Of a stretch of DNA of 64,000 nucleotides, positions 25,780 through 39,129 are shown one piece after another. The stretch lies in contig VXAA01001428.1 of the NCBI GenBank assembly GCA_013399115.1, forward strand, positions 406,039 through 470,038, written 5' to 3'. How positions within the stretch are numbered: position 1 is the stretch's first letter; the number at the start of each line of letters is the position of its first letter. The position numbers and the translations under genes were made by a program. Under the pieces are notes generated by a model. It was not told the DNA's origin. It did not search any database and saw nothing but the letters and a program-made list of their open reading frames with translations. Origin of the DNA: Anseranas semipalmata. Taxonomy: Eukaryota > Chordata > Aves > Anseriformes > Anseranatidae.

Positions 25780-25784
25780 GATTT
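25780..25784. repeat. Target-site duplication, right copy (gattt)
   Basis: Five bases identical to 24872-24876, directly abutting the CA terminus of the LTR. Confidence 0.8.
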
Positions 25785-28700
25785 AAAACTGCTTAATATT
25801 ATTATTATAAAATATTAATCTAATTTGGCTTGATAGGTAATGTCAGCACAAAAGCTGGTTTGCCTAGTTAATTTTTGACTTGTCATTATTAGATCTTTTC
25901 TCTCTTCAGTTACAGCAAGAATTCATTAAAGGGGAAACAGAAAATTATTTTTAAAAAATGGATGGGCATTGGACAATAAAAGGACAAAATTTAAGAATGT
26001 GCCCAATGCACAAAAGTTGTAAATTTAAAAAGAGAAGATGAAATGGCTTTCCTTTTGATGCAACTCTGGAACCATAGGTTAAAATTTTGCCACCGTAAAA
26101 GAGAGACATAGAAAATGCTTTCATTCAGGCTTTCCTATGCATCTTGTTTTAAGTAGCTGAACAGCAGTTGCATTCAACTGTTCCTGTATGCATAAAATCA
26201 TCTTTAGATGGTTGAGTGCAAGCTCTTTTATTTTTAGCTCCCATTATTTTCAGTACGTATCTGGTCTGTCAAGAAAACTGTGTTTATTCTTTAAAATATC
26301 TTTGGGCTGTCTGGTGCTTGGAGCATTCTCTTTGATGTTTGTACTTTCTGTTTTCATCAGTGGACCAACTAAAGCAACTCAAATCAATCAAGATCCTAAG
26401 TTTTGCAAATGGAGGGGATTTGATTGTAATTATAGTTGAATATGAAGTCTGCATTTATTTCAGACCTGTGACTCTCTTTTTTATAGATCATGAGTGTCTC
26501 ATCAAGTTAGTTCTTATTCCTCAGCAAGGGAAAAAAAAACAACTGCTACTAAAAATTCCCATGTTCTTCAAAAGGACCAACTCCAATGAAAGGTGGAGGA
26601 AACTGTTACTGGGTTGAGTTTTTTGGCTGTGTGGGATAAACAGAAGGACAATATCATAACTGGAAAGATTTCCCAGAAGTCTATGATACTACAGTAGTAT
26701 GTGACTATTGAAGATGCAAACTCCTCTTTTTATACAGTTTTTACAGCTGTGAGCATTTACTTTTTGGGAGAAGAATTTATACAATTTCCAGTTAGGATGG
26801 CTTTTGTTTTGCTTCTTAAAAAGTCTCTAATTCTTTTTTTTTTTTTTTTAAAGCTCTTGATTGTCAAGAAGGGACTTTCCTCCTTTGCCCTGGTACCACC
26901 AGTGGCCAAGAACTGACCAACTTATTCTTGACCTGCATTTTTTTTTTTTCTTTTCTGTTGTATGTAAGACTGCCACAAATATTTGAGTCTTGATCATTTT
27001 GTAATGCAATCTGAAATTAGTCTGTCCAAGTGACTTCTGGAATAAATGAAGCTGTACTGCTGAGCCTGGGACAAAGAAGCTGTAATGGAGGCTGAATTAT
27101 TCCATCCCATTGGTATGGAATATCCCACACTCAGAAACACTCTTTTCTGGAAAATCTTGGAATCTTTGGGAAATCAGAACCCAGGCAATGCTCACAGTAT
27201 AAGAGGTGGGAAAGATGCAGCAAGCAAGAGTCAAGTAGAGACTGAAGCTCGCAAAACATCTGCTAACGTAGGTTAGACACAGTAGAACAGATCCTAAAAA
27301 TGTTTTCTAGAGTTCTGACTAGTTGCTTTTTGCCCTGAGCAAATTGGCTATATGATCCAGTCCCATCCTGGGTCCCTTCATACCTTTCTTCTCATCTTTT
27401 TAGTTTACCTTTGCTTGTCTTTGTTTAGGTTGTCCTTTCTGTACCTAACCACTGAACTATAAAGCGTATATGCAGTATGCAGCGTTACAGTGAATATTGC
27501 TTTTATTTTTTTATTGGTTTTTTTTCCAGCTTTTCACTTGTCCTGTTTGTGTGGAGGTGATGTTTATAGAGTGTCATGATCACTATGGATGGTCCTCTTT
27601 TTGCTCCTACTGCTGTAAATACAATTAATAATGATGCAGAAATTATACTGTGATTGCCCACACATGGCATAAGAGTAGGACAGTGCAAACTGTGATTTTT
27701 CAGTTCAAAGGCTCAGTTAGGCAGTAAGAGACACAAACATTTAATATATAATAGTAACAGCACAATTACTACATTGAATAATGCAAAGTTACTCAGTCCA
27801 AGAATAATACGATGTTCACATGGATAATGGAAATTGTTAACCAAAGTTCCCTGCATGTGAAGGGATCATCTAGGAACAGGTAGATATTTGCATCTAAGCT
27901 CTATGAATGACCACAGAGGAATGTGGTGGTTAATGTCTTCCTAAAATAGACGTCTACAATTGTTCAGATGAATCATGTCTTGTAAGTTTCTGTTTCTCTC
28001 CACTGACTATAAATAGAGCCTACAAGGACTGGCTCAGATGTAAAATCCACATTATAGAAGCCTGAAGTTAGGTGGAATTAATTGCACCTGAAAGATCTTG
28101 TTTCTATTTTCATTCCTGTTCACAAACACAAAACCATGAAGATGAAAAGCTACATTTATATGTCTGTCAAAAACCAAAGGGTGAAAGAAAAGCTAGAATC
28201 ATAACTCAGTAAGAAAACAAAACTAAAATACTCAATGGTCCATTGTTAGGATGCTCCCCACCTAGGGTACTCATTTCAGTTATGTCCACTGCCTGAAGGC
28301 TTTCCCACTCATTAGTAGACTTTATGCTTTACCTAGTGGAACGCTGCTTCCAGTTTTGTTGTTGACACTCTGTCATTATCAGTGGAATACTTAAAAATGA
28401 GTAGCTGGATATTTAACCTCTAATAGACTGAAAGTGCTTGACCTAGGGAATGCTGGTCTAGTGTGGTTGTGAGAGAAACAAGTATGGCATATCTGTCTGA
28501 AAGTCTCTCCATTAGCAAGGTAGGGAAGAGCAAAGGTTGCCACTTGTCAGTTCAAGTTCTACTGGGTACAGTTGCTTCCTCCCACTGGGAAAACAAACAA
28601 AAACCCCAACAACAGCAAACAAAACAAAAACAAAAATAAACAACAACAACAGAAACAAACTAAAAACAAATCAAAAAACCCACATGAGAAGAACAGACAT

Positions 28701-29639
28701 GAAGATTTCACCAAAACAAAACCTTTTTCATTTGCATTAAGAAAGACCCTGATTTCATAATTAATGAGAAAAGGCAGGTGTCTATTAACTCAGTCAGGTT
28801 AGCTTCCATATTTTGCATGGAAGAATAATCTGACTCTATATGATCAATGTAACTCTTAGTAATACAGTGATATTTTAACACTATATCAGTAGCAACACTC
28901 CTGTTTAGTAATGTAGAATTCATATTGCATTGACAGATTTGAAACTTGATGGTTTTACTTAGCAATTAAATTTCTTTCTCAGCATAAGATGTTAATAACA
29001 CAAATCAGCAAGCAGAAAGCCTCTTGGAATTCTGTACTTTTAGGAAGCAGTTGTGAGCTAATTTAGTGATTATATGTATTACCAATTGGTATCTATATTT
29101 TAACAATAGCTGGAGTAGAAAGTCATGCATGTAAATTTTGAAGATTTGACCTCAGGAGCTGCCTCAGGCTGCAGACCTTTGTATATTACACTGTTACAGA
29201 TATAGCACACTTAATAACTCTAATAACAATAGTTATGTCCTAAAAGATCTATTTATCTGCTGCATGTTACAGCTTGACAATATTTTTCTGATGGAAAATT
29301 TTTCAATGAGAGAACCTTTTCAAGAAAACCTATGTTTTCTATAGAAATATATTAATCTGACAAAAACTTAAAAAAAAAAAAAGCTTGAAGGTAGTTATAG
29401 CAATCTGACTTTTTTTCTGGTCTAGTAATATTTCCTAACTATATGAAAATGAAATACAATACTCTCCAGTTCAAATTACTTGAATGACTGGCCATAAATA
29501 CAGCTCGACTGACCCAAAATAACATTTTGAAAATTTCTGTTTCATGGCAGAATTGTTTTGTCTTCTGATTTCTAATAGAAAAAAAAAAAAGTAAGAATTT
29601 CTTCTCAATTGTCTTTTACCTGCTTCTGTTGAACATATC
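25785..29639. other. Unassigned non-coding sequence
   Basis: About 3.9 kb contains no supported gene. Frames at 26188-26617, 26701-26916 and 27085-27276 are short and AT-driven, with no recognised domain. A T tract lies at 26834-26849. Confidence 0.6.
28590..28680. repeat. A/C-rich CAA-type low-complexity tract
   Basis: Irregular AAC, CAA and AAAC units run for about 90 bp without any T-rich interruption. Two overlapping plus-strand frames rich in Asn, Lys, Gln and Thr come only from this composition. Confidence 0.85.
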
Positions 29640-30001
29640 TGTAGAGACCTTATTGCTCTCTGCAGGTACCTTAAAGGAGGCTGTAGTGAGGTGGGGATTG
29701 GTCTCTTCTCCCACGTGTCCGGTGATAGGACAAGGGGGAATGGGCTAAAGTTGCGCCAGGGGAGGTTTAGGTTGGATATTAAGAAAAATTTCATCCCTGA
29801 AAGGCTTGTGAGGCATTGGAACAGGCTGCCCAGGGAGGTGGTTGAGTCACCATCCCTGGATGTATTTAAAAGACGTTTGGATGTAGAGCTTAGCGACATG
29901 GTCTAGTGGAGGGCTTGTTAGTGTTAGGTCATAGGTTGGACTAGGTGATCTTGAAGGTCTCTTCCAACCTAAAGGATTCTGTGATTCTGTGATTCTGTGA
30001 A
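29640..30001 (+). mobile_element. CR1 LINE 3' end, ATTCTGTG-type
   Basis: The sequence enters the CR1 frame at the '[13 protein letters not shown]' block and continues uninterrupted through [27 protein letters not shown] and SPSLDVF. It ends at a stop at 29904-29906 after LSDMV. It then has the 3' untranslated part (ggttggactaggtgatcttg) and three perfect ATTCTGTG octamers. The C-terminal frame is open over the roughly 260 bp retained, suggesting moderate age. It is the same subfamily as the minus-strand copy at 20778-21000. No separate gene is implied by the open frame. Confidence 0.96.
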
Positions 30002-30559
30002 ATAATTGTGCAATAACTGTGTTTCTATACATTTTACAAATATATCAGCTGGATCCCAGCTGCTGAGTGGGACCTAGATCACTGTGTCCCCAGAATAAAG
30101 TGAAGACAAAACTCAGCTGCTACACATTTTGTTTGGTAGCAGATGGCTGCCAGCTAGGGCTTCAGACCAGCCACAGTGACAGTGATTCTCTCTTTGGTGT
30201 GGATATGAAAGGTGTGTGTTGAATGATAAGAGGGAGCAAAGAACACATATTCTTCTGAAATAAAATTTCCCTAGTTCTGCTCCCCCCCCGGTTTTTTTTT
30301 TTTTTTTTTTTTTTTTTTNAATTGTTAAGGTAGCATTCTCAGCCTAGTAGTCAGCAAGTATATGGTCAGCCTCAGTTTATCTTTGACGTCTATCATATTG
30401 GACTAAGGTTATCACACTGGACTGGGATACAGTTGATGTGATTTCTAATCTTACATGAGTCTAGACCAGACTGGCAGAGAAGCTGTCCAAATTGCCTTTG
30501 TGGATGCTGTATCTACACTCTAAGCAAATCAATGACTTCTACATACAATGCTCCCTGAT
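30002..30559. other. Unassigned sequence with C/T homopolymer
   Basis: No gene is seen. A C run (30284-30291) followed by a long T run (30294-30318) and an unresolved base at 30319 mark a hard-to-sequence homopolymer. Confidence 0.6.
30284..30319. repeat. Poly-C then poly-T homopolymer with an unresolved base
   Basis: About eight C, two G, then about 25 T and an N. The true length is probably uncertain in the assembly. It could be the antisense poly-A end of an unrecognised retrocopy, but no body was identified. Confidence 0.85.
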
Positions 30560-30970
30560 ATTTATCCTGGAGAAGATTTTATTCTTCATGTCTAATTCCA
30601 ATTTCCCTTGCGCCTTCTGACCATTACCCTTCTCCTTATGCATCTCTCAGAAGAGAAAGCTAGAATGCACTTCCAATCAGCAGTTAGGTCCCCTCTTCTT
30701 CAGGCTAACAAACCCAGTTCCCTCAGCTTCTCTAGCAACATATTCTCCAGTCTCTTGTCATCTTAGTGTCTCTCTTTTAGATTCTCTCAAGCCTATCAGC
30801 ATCTTGTGTAGGGAAGGTGTCTAAAAGTGACCCTAGTATCCCAGACGCATCCCCACAAAGTGCCTTGTATGGTAGCATAATCACATCCATCAATTTGTTG
30901 GCCTCACTGTTGTTAATACACACTAGCAAATGTTTTGTCTATACACTGCAAGGGTATATTGCATTCCTCA
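30560..30970 (-). mobile_element. Ancient diverged CR1 LINE fragment
   Basis: Read antisense, the order of landmarks follows CR1: a degenerate ccttgcgccttctgaccatt region, then ggtcccctcttcttcaggct and gttccctcagcttctctagc (the EKRRL and leucine-rich block in antisense). After these come cccagacgcatccccacaaa and ctacactgcaagggtatatt-like segments. Divergence is high and there are many small indels, so this is a much older copy than the others. A plus-strand frame at 30817-31071 overlaps it in the wrong sense and is not a gene. Ends are approximate. Confidence 0.7.
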
Positions 30971-33535
30971 CTTGTTTAAAAATGGTGAACATTCCTCACA
31001 CCCAGTTTAGTTGTTACCAGACCCAATTTTCAGTAAGCACAGAACAACTGCTCTCCTTTTTGTCTGCTTGAACTAATCCATACCCACAAACTGAAGCAAC
31101 AGAAGTTGCTAATCCTTTTGGGGTGTTTTGTCCTGTGTGCTTACAGAGTAGTGTACAGAGTTGAAGATGTTATTATTGCTGGTATTCTTGTCTCTATCTC
31201 CCTTTTTAAAATCTATAGCCTATGCATACTGTGCTTTATTCATCTGAGACTGATATGCCCTCACTTATTCTTTTCTTCAATTATAACTTTACACTGCTTT
31301 GGGGGGTCTGGTTTATAAGCAAATTTGCAGACAGAAAGTTCCATTCACCCAAGGAGTTGCAATTCTTGGGTTAGGAATCTCAGCTGAACATTTGTGTTGA
31401 GACATTTTGCCAGCAGGCTTGTTAGTGAACAATTAAAGCCCTCCTGACTGGTAGTTGCTGTCTTTGAAAATACACCTTGTGAATCTTCTGCTTTGAAATG
31501 TTCATCTGCTGTATCTGTTGAGCACTAAGCTTGCTTGAATTTCACTTATTTTTTCAAGTAATCTGAATTATATGTCATTAGATTGTGCCTTGATCTCCTT
31601 TCAATCACATGGGGAGATAAGTAAGAACAAAACATGGTGTATATAGGATCTTCCTTAAATATTCCCATTGTATATATTTAGTTGTATGCTGTGACCCAGC
31701 ATACTTAAATGATGTTCAGTCTTCCTTTAGAAGGCTTTTCCTTTCCATATTTGATTCTTCTCATTAAAATGATAGTACCTGATTCATCATCTCTATAATT
31801 ATATTGTCATCCATTCCAACCTTATAACTATGCTTCCAGCTGTGTTTCCACTAAGAGCATTATCTTCTGAAACTGTATGCTTAGCATTTTCATGGAATTG
31901 ACTATGTCCAAACATTAAAGCAAATAGCTGTGTTACTGAAACCGTTCCAAATGGCAGTGTCAGTGTCTTCCAAGCAAGCTTCAGTGCAGAGGGGCAGAAA
32001 CACACTCACATTGGTATTGGTATTGGCAACATTATTATCACTATTTTTAATTTCAGCTGTTAAGCTAGGAACAGGATACATACTTTGTTAGGCCCTGACA
32101 CTGAAATGGTAGAGGAAACAAGTTTATTCAGCAATCATTTGTATATGTGGCTAGGATATATGGGTACCTTTCAAGAGAGGTCCTTTAATGAGGAACATCA
32201 GCCACATGCTCTTCATCTAAGCCTCGTGAAAGCTTTCAGCTTAATAACTTTCAGCCTGTATCTAACAAATTAAGACAAAAATCATTTAGAAAACCTAGGA
32301 AAAAACATATTTTTTTTCCCCTGCTTCTGAGGCTTCTAGAGTAGTAGAAATCAGAGTTATAACAATTGCATCCAGATGCCGTGAATGAACTGATTCTTCC
32401 TGCTCCACCACATATCATCAACTGCCAGTACTACCTACTGCCAGCTGGTCTTCCACCACATTCCTGCCTTCATTCAACAGCCATTGAGTTCATTTTTGAA
32501 TTTTCTACCATTAGGAATTTGCTACGGAAACTCCATGTCTTGTGGCTAAGAGTGGATGCAAAAAACTTACACACTGCCTTCTCTGAAACCTCAGCAGTTC
32601 TAAGATCCAAATTTAATTGTGATGTGGAAGAAAAATTCTATTCAAGTCAATTTTCATTTAGAATCTGTTTTCATGAAAATATCTTTTTTTATTTGCATAT
32701 GTGCATTTTCTTCATCAGCCACAAGATGGGAGTATTGACCTTTGAAGCTGTGCCTTATTTTGTTTCATTTTGTTCTTATATTTTTTTCCGCTTGTACTGT
32801 GCCATGCAAGGACTTTGAAAAAATGTTTTCTTCCCTCCTGAACAAGTTCTCTGCAATGAATTAAATGAGTTTCTGGAAGGTTTGGAAAATGTTAGTCAGC
32901 CTCTTTCCCAATATGAATCCAGAGGGCAAATGTCATGTGCAGATTAACAGAATTTCTTGTGACTAAGCATCACATTTCTCTGATACAAGTTCTAGAGCAG
33001 TTCTTTTTCAGTTCTGCACTGACCTGACACCTTTTCAGATGATGGTTTGCCCTTAGCACTCTCATTAAGCTGTAAGGATAAGTGGAGTAACAGATCAAAA
33101 TACTCCATGCTGCATTTACAGGTTGCCATCTGCAAGTCTGATTGAGCACAGCTTTCTTGATGAAATGACCAGCTCTGAGTAATTTTGTGGATGAGAACTC
33201 ATGTTAAGAAGGTATTAATAAATAGAAAACCCTACAGTTAAATTTTATTACATGGGGAATTGGAAGACAATTTGTTCTGCCTTTAGGGTTATTTCTGAAA
33301 GGTGTGAGCATGTCCTACTTGTCATGTGATGCATAGTGAATTGGTGCACAAAAAGAAAATGGACTAATCCCAAACTATTGATCCTAAAAGTTCTGGGTGT
33401 TGAGGGAGTTCATAGAAGAGCCTCCTTGGCCTGTACTCAAAGCATTCATAACTTTTGGGAAGCTGTTATCTTCATATAAGCTATGTGACCTATACCTGTG
33501 TTACATCTGAAACACAACATAATCCAAGCTGCCTT

Positions 33536-33558
33536 TGTTGTTGTTGTTGTTGTTGTTT
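33536..33558. repeat. (TTG)n microsatellite
   Basis: About seven GTT/TTG units, followed by a T-rich tail. Confidence 0.9.
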
Positions 33559-34029
33559 GTTCCTTTTTTTTTTTCTTGTTAGAGCAATCCTCCCCTTCTC
33601 ATTCAGTTAAAGAGGAAAGCATTTTACTAAGAAGTACGTAGGAAGTACTTGCACACATTGTTACCTGTTAATGGAATTTATATGTGTATACAGATGTTTG
33701 TGTACAGCTTTGAAAAATTGCATAGTGTAAGCAGGCATGTGCTTATTTCCACCCAGCTGGTGAAAAGAAGAGGGGGAATGACTTAACCATCACGCACTGT
33801 ATGGAAGTATTAAAGCAAGAGTATTTAGACAAAATATATTTTCCAGTTTGACTCATTAGATTAATGTTATAAACAAGAGTTGATTAATGCTTTTGCAAGG
33901 TGATATTCTAATGCACTTTCCAAAGCTTTTGGTTCCTATTCAGATATAGAAGGAAAAAAAAAAAAGAGATTTCTTCAGAGGCCCAGTACTTGCCATTGAG
34001 AAATTTTAAATCAGGCTATAGTGTGCAGC

Positions 34030-34030
<1 letters not shown>

Positions 34031-34060
<30 letters not shown>
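34031..34060. repeat. (ATT)n microsatellite
   Basis: Nine perfect ATT units, then aat. Confidence 0.95.
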
Positions 34061-35100
34061 TTGTTTTTGTAAAATGCTAACATTTCATTCTATTTTGTTC
34101 TTTTCCATGAAAAACTCTTAAAACTATTACTAGATTTAACTAACTTATTGATGGTAGATGTAGCAGGAAAGAAGAACTTCTTGGGTATAGCTGATACTGC
34201 ATTTTTCATTTGTTAAACCCATTTTTTTCAGGTTTGTGAACTCTACCTAGCTGTAAATTTTTAGCCAACTTTTGTCTGAATTTGAACAAACTGAAAACTT
34301 GAATCTTCTTGTTCCTGTATTGCAGGCATGCTGAAAACTTTTGGACTTTTCTTACTTCCATGCCTAAAACATGGAACGGAAAGGCTGAGCTGACTTGTGG
34401 CAAGCAATAACAAAACTGTGGTAAATATAATCATGCTCTCCCCATATGCTTGGGTCTCCTGTTAAACCTGAAACCTTGTCTTCCCTTATTGTGATCTTGC
34501 TAGAAACTTGATATTATGTCTTCTCTAAGGATAAAAGAGACTAATCATCGACACATACAAATGGCTGATGAAATATGGCCTTAGACATAGTGCTGCACTT
34601 AAAGAAATGAATAGAAGTCTCACTAGGAGAAAAGGGAAGAAAACGCAGCATTCCCATGGAAAATATCTTGCTGTCTCTTTGGCAGAAGTGAGCTTGGAAG
34701 AAGATGCTTTCTGCCTCTGTTCTCCGTAAGTGCAGTTATATGATGAAAAATGGCTGATGCCTTTTTGTACAATGTCCTTACTCTTTCTGTGTGTTTGGAG
34801 TCAGGCCTGTTTGCCTTCAGGTCAGCAAAACATTTATATTTGTTTTCCTTTTCTGTTAACAGTATAACTATATAACTATGTGAGAATCCTTGCCTTATGT
34901 CCATTCACAACCGTTTACTGACTTGCAGCCAATTTAATCCTTTACAGTCTCATGCACAGCTTTAAGTTAGTTTTTGGAGGAAGAGCCTAGAGACAGTTGG
35001 TTTCCTGAAAGACGACTCAGAGCCTCCTGAATGTGACACTACAGCTCTTCTGCAGCACTCCCTTTCATATGCCTTAAGGCCCTCCTAAGCCACCTGGTGC

Positions 35101-35108
35101 TTTTTTTN

Positions 35109-35140
<32 letters not shown>
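35101..35140. repeat. Poly-T tract of about 40 with one N
   Basis: The longest homopolymer in the window, with an unresolved base at 35108. It might be the antisense poly-A tail of an old retrocopy, but no body of a known element was recognised on its right. A second T run lies at 35359-35376. Confidence 0.9.
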
Positions 35141-35143
<3 letters not shown>

Positions 35144-38050
35144 AGAAGAAGGATTAATTCCCAGGTGGGAGGCATAGCTAGCTCAAAGAATACAGACAAT
35201 TTAAAACTAATTGTGTGATGGGTTACTCCTTTAGCAGGGAGCTTCTGACGAAAAGTAGAGTTGGTTTTCTTTCCTTTCCTGGTATATTTTACCAGGGTTG
35301 TGGAGCTTCTGATTGCTAAACTGGTAGGAAGGCAGCCAAATACCTTTGCCAGCTTTGATTTTTTTTTTTTTTTTTTATTAAATGAGAATTCCCTTGATGT
35401 CGATGTAGAAAGAATGAATCAAACAAAGTAATATCTTATTTAACAGTGTTACCTGAGTGAAAGAACCACCTTACAATACCAGACTGTGTTACTTCTGTAA
35501 CAGTTTCAGTAGGATCAATGGTCTCTACTTACGGTGAAATTGAAGGTAATCAGGAAAATCATGCTCCTGTGTGCCCTCAGGCCTGAATTCAAGTCTGTTA
35601 CCATTCTCTATGATGAGATGGGAACTAAATGAAAGTCACAAGATGGGTGAAAAAGGAGTCCCAAGTCTCTAGGCACTGCTGTGTCTGGATAAATAAATAG
35701 CCGTGAGAGGCTCCAATGCACATCTCAGTCATTTGGGGATTTATTTAGGTGTTTCTCATTGCCTCATAGGAGACTCTCCACTAGATAAGTTGACTTTTGT
35801 GTACTGTATTATCAGGAAAACAATTCTGCACAAGCATTTTATAGAGGTCCCTAAGCACCTTCCTCAGAGCTTATGAGACAATTTAGTTTCATGGCTGGTC
35901 ACATTAAAGTCATATATTAAAAGACTTTCATCTTTTTGCCCTGTCTCTTTTACACGTCTATTCACTTCAAAAGCACTGGCAGTCCCAAGGAAGCCAATGG
36001 TACTTGTCACTTGTTCTTATATTGTTAAAGTCTGAAATACCTTTCTTTCTGTATTCCTGAGATCTTATCCAGATGAAAGATATCATGTTATTGCAAGGAC
36101 AACTTTGACATGATATACAAATCCCTACTGCAGTTGAATTTAGCTGTTTAGTTATCTCACCACAGCAAAATTTTTTTTGTCAGTAGAAGTATTTGTCCAT
36201 GGATTTTCTTTCCAGAACAGTGACAGAGTATGTTAACAAAGTAGCATTACACATGTGTGAAAGAAAAGGCATAATGCTGTGAAGAGTTCCAGAGGCATTT
36301 CAGAATCTCATGTGCAATAGTGGCAAAAAGAATTTTCTTTAGAGGCCTAGCGGGAGCTGGGGTAAAATACTGGTAACATTTTTAATTCACTGAAGGCTGT
36401 GGACAAACAAAAGTATTTCTCATATCTTGTGCAAGCTTGAAAAGTATACAGAAACAAATGATCAATGCTAATCTTGTAGAGGTGGAACAGCAACACGGGG
36501 CATATGGTCTTAATATCTGCTTTACAATGTTTTGTTTTGGTTCTGTCCTCAGGCTGCAATCCAGATGTACTTCACTGCCCATGAAGCCTGTCATGTGCAG
36601 CATGGCCTGTCATCCCAGCACACTCCCTGTAACAGCCTAGGTAGAGTAGGGAATGGACAGGGATACCTGGGACTGGAGAGGCACTGGAATTCAATCACAG
36701 TCTGCTGCAGACCCAAACCTTATCATAAAAACTGGCCTGAAAATTTTAGCTTTAATCATCCCTATCGGAACTTTGATGTTAAAGTTGGGTTACTCTTACA
36801 CTTGTTGTATTGCTTGTGGGAAAGCATCACTAAATCAGACAGTGAGATGCAGACCTTTCAGTATGCCCAGACATGGAGTGAACAGTTTTCTCCAGCCCTT
36901 GAAAGTACATGGGATTGATCTGTTTGCTGTACAATCCCCAGGCCCCAGGCTAGGGATAAAATTTCTTAGAAGAGAGGCAAACTAAATCAATTCTCTTCTG
37001 TTGCTGGGGTAAAGTTGGTCAATAGCTGATCTTTTAAAGCACCTCCATCAACAATTTATGAGATTTATTCAGTTTATGCGAAAGAGCACTCCATAATCAT
37101 CACTACACAGTGATGGCCCAACAGGGTGTTGCTAACTGGATATCATTTAATAAAAGTTTTTCAAGTGCTCAGCATGCTTTCATCAGAGGGTGATTTTTGT
37201 TTTTATCCTTGTTTTGTATGAACATTAGGAGGTAATCAAGAAGTTATAAAAGTTGATGATTTATGAAGCTTTTGAAGTGGTGGGTGAAATTGTAGGCTAG
37301 ATATAATGCTCATATTGATCACACTGTTGGTACAAGCATGATAAGACTGTTGACTAAAAGTACTATTAAAATGAATTTTATGACAGAATGTTAAACAGAG
37401 ATTTAGAATTATTTTCATAACTTGATTATTGTTAATAGTGGCCTTTGGTCAACACTGGGCTGTATAATGTTGATAGGGACACAAACCTCACAGATATTAC
37501 CAAGACTGGTGGATAGTCCTAGAACATTTTCAGGACTGGATATGTAGCTATATAGTTATCCAATTACACCTACACCAGCTCTTCAATTTCTTAGGTTGCC
37601 ATCAGTATTCTTGTCTCTTTCTTTTTGAAATTTTTGTTCCATACTCATGGGTTCATCCCAGTCTACTCCTTTGATATCTCACTCTCCACTTGCTTTGTTG
37701 ATATTTTTTTATGTGATTCTTCTACTTTTTATTCCTTTTCCTTTTCTCATATCCTGAGAGTACCTTGACTATTACCTTTCTTGTTCTAGTTTTGAAAGAA
37801 CAAGGAAAAACAAAGTCATCGTATATCTTTTTTGCATATGTAATGCCATACCCATTAATTTCTACGGCATATTATCTACCATTCACAAAGAATTTCAATA
37901 ACTTCTTTTTAAAGTTTCATATGTATGACAAATTCAATCCTCCTTTTTAGCTCTTCTCTGTCTCACTACTATGTTTTTTCATTTATAGCTACTTATGTTC
38001 TGAAGAGAGTCAACATTTATTTTCTTCTTTCTGATAAATCACCACCACCA

Positions 38051-38068
38051 AAATAAATAAATAAATAA
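38051..38068. repeat. (AAAT)n microsatellite
   Basis: Four and a half AAAT units, followed shortly by a ctatatat repeat to about 38090. Confidence 0.85.
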
Positions 38069-38807
38069 ACAAATCTATATATCTATATATCTTTGACAAA
38101 TCTTAGTTTCTTATTTTGATACACTTTATTTACATTTTGTTTCACTGCATCCAGTTGAAGACCTGGTATCTTCATATCAATGCCATTTCAATCTGCTAGT
38201 TGTTAGGTATGTGAATGCATGAATGCAACCCCTAAGTCAGGAAGGCAGTGTAGTTCTAGCTTTTAGGACTGTGCAGCTTCCTTCTCTACCATTTTTGCGC
38301 ACAGATTTTTCTTTCTTTGTTTTTCTGATAATGTTACTGACCATCTTTCAGTGCTACATTTTAATCCAACAATATTTATATAATTTACAGTATTTTTCAG
38401 ATAAAAATGAAAATTTGCATACTTTTGGAATGAGCTCTGATTCCTTTGGCTCATTTAGTTTATACCACATCTACTGTGTAATCTAGCCATGATATGAGAA
38501 TGCCCAATGCTATCATGAGAAAACTGCTAAATCTATTCTTTACTAATACAGAACTGTGTTTTCAAATTAAACAGTGGTAGATATGTCATGAAAAACACTT
38601 CTCAAGTACCTCATTTGAGAACAGAGCTGCCCATGATCTGCATTTGTGGATGATCATCTGAGGCCTCGCAGTTCAGATCTCTGCAGGTTATGTGCTGTGT
38701 TCATCTGAAGTATTAAATCTAATCCACACAAACTGCATGTGTTCATAGATGTTGCCAGATGTGAATAATCTTTGATATTACCTTTACTCTCTGACTTATA
38801 AATGAAT

Positions 38808-38844
38808 AGAATAAAAATAACAGAATAAAAATAACCAGAATAAG
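38808..38844. repeat. 14-bp A-rich tandem repeat
   Basis: Two full copies of agaataaaaataac and a partial third. Confidence 0.8.
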
Positions 38845-39031
38845 ATTATCAGTATCATAAAACCAATCTGAAAAGCACTCATGTACTCATTTAAAGTTAA
38901 ACTGGATATTTTATTATTCTTCTACAGTCTTCTTTTGACATAGAATAAAAGTTACTTTTGGTTTTGTTTATCTTCAGAATCACTTCAGAAGTAGAGGTTC
39001 ACTGATGTTAGTTATTGTGTTTTGTTGTTGG

Positions 39032-39129
39032 TTTTTTTTTTTTTTTCATTTCAGTAGTTAAGCAAATGCATTAAGAGCAAAATCACTCAAGAGACAACAG
39101 TTGGTGGAAGTTTTTTTTTTTTTTTTTTT
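39032..39129. repeat. Pair of poly-T tracts
   Basis: T runs at 39032-39047 and 39111-39129, 63 bp apart. No element body is recognised between or beside them. Confidence 0.8.

Noticed and set aside
30817..31318. Plus-strand frames of 70-84 codons
   Set aside because: The first overlaps an ancient antisense CR1; the second is hydrophobic by AT-rich composition and has no family resemblance.
32366..32818. 150-codon plus-strand frame, the longest not caused by a repeat
   Set aside because: No domain, signal peptide, splice context or conserved motif visible; one frame of this length is expected by chance in 64 kb. A codon-substitution test across birds would decide.
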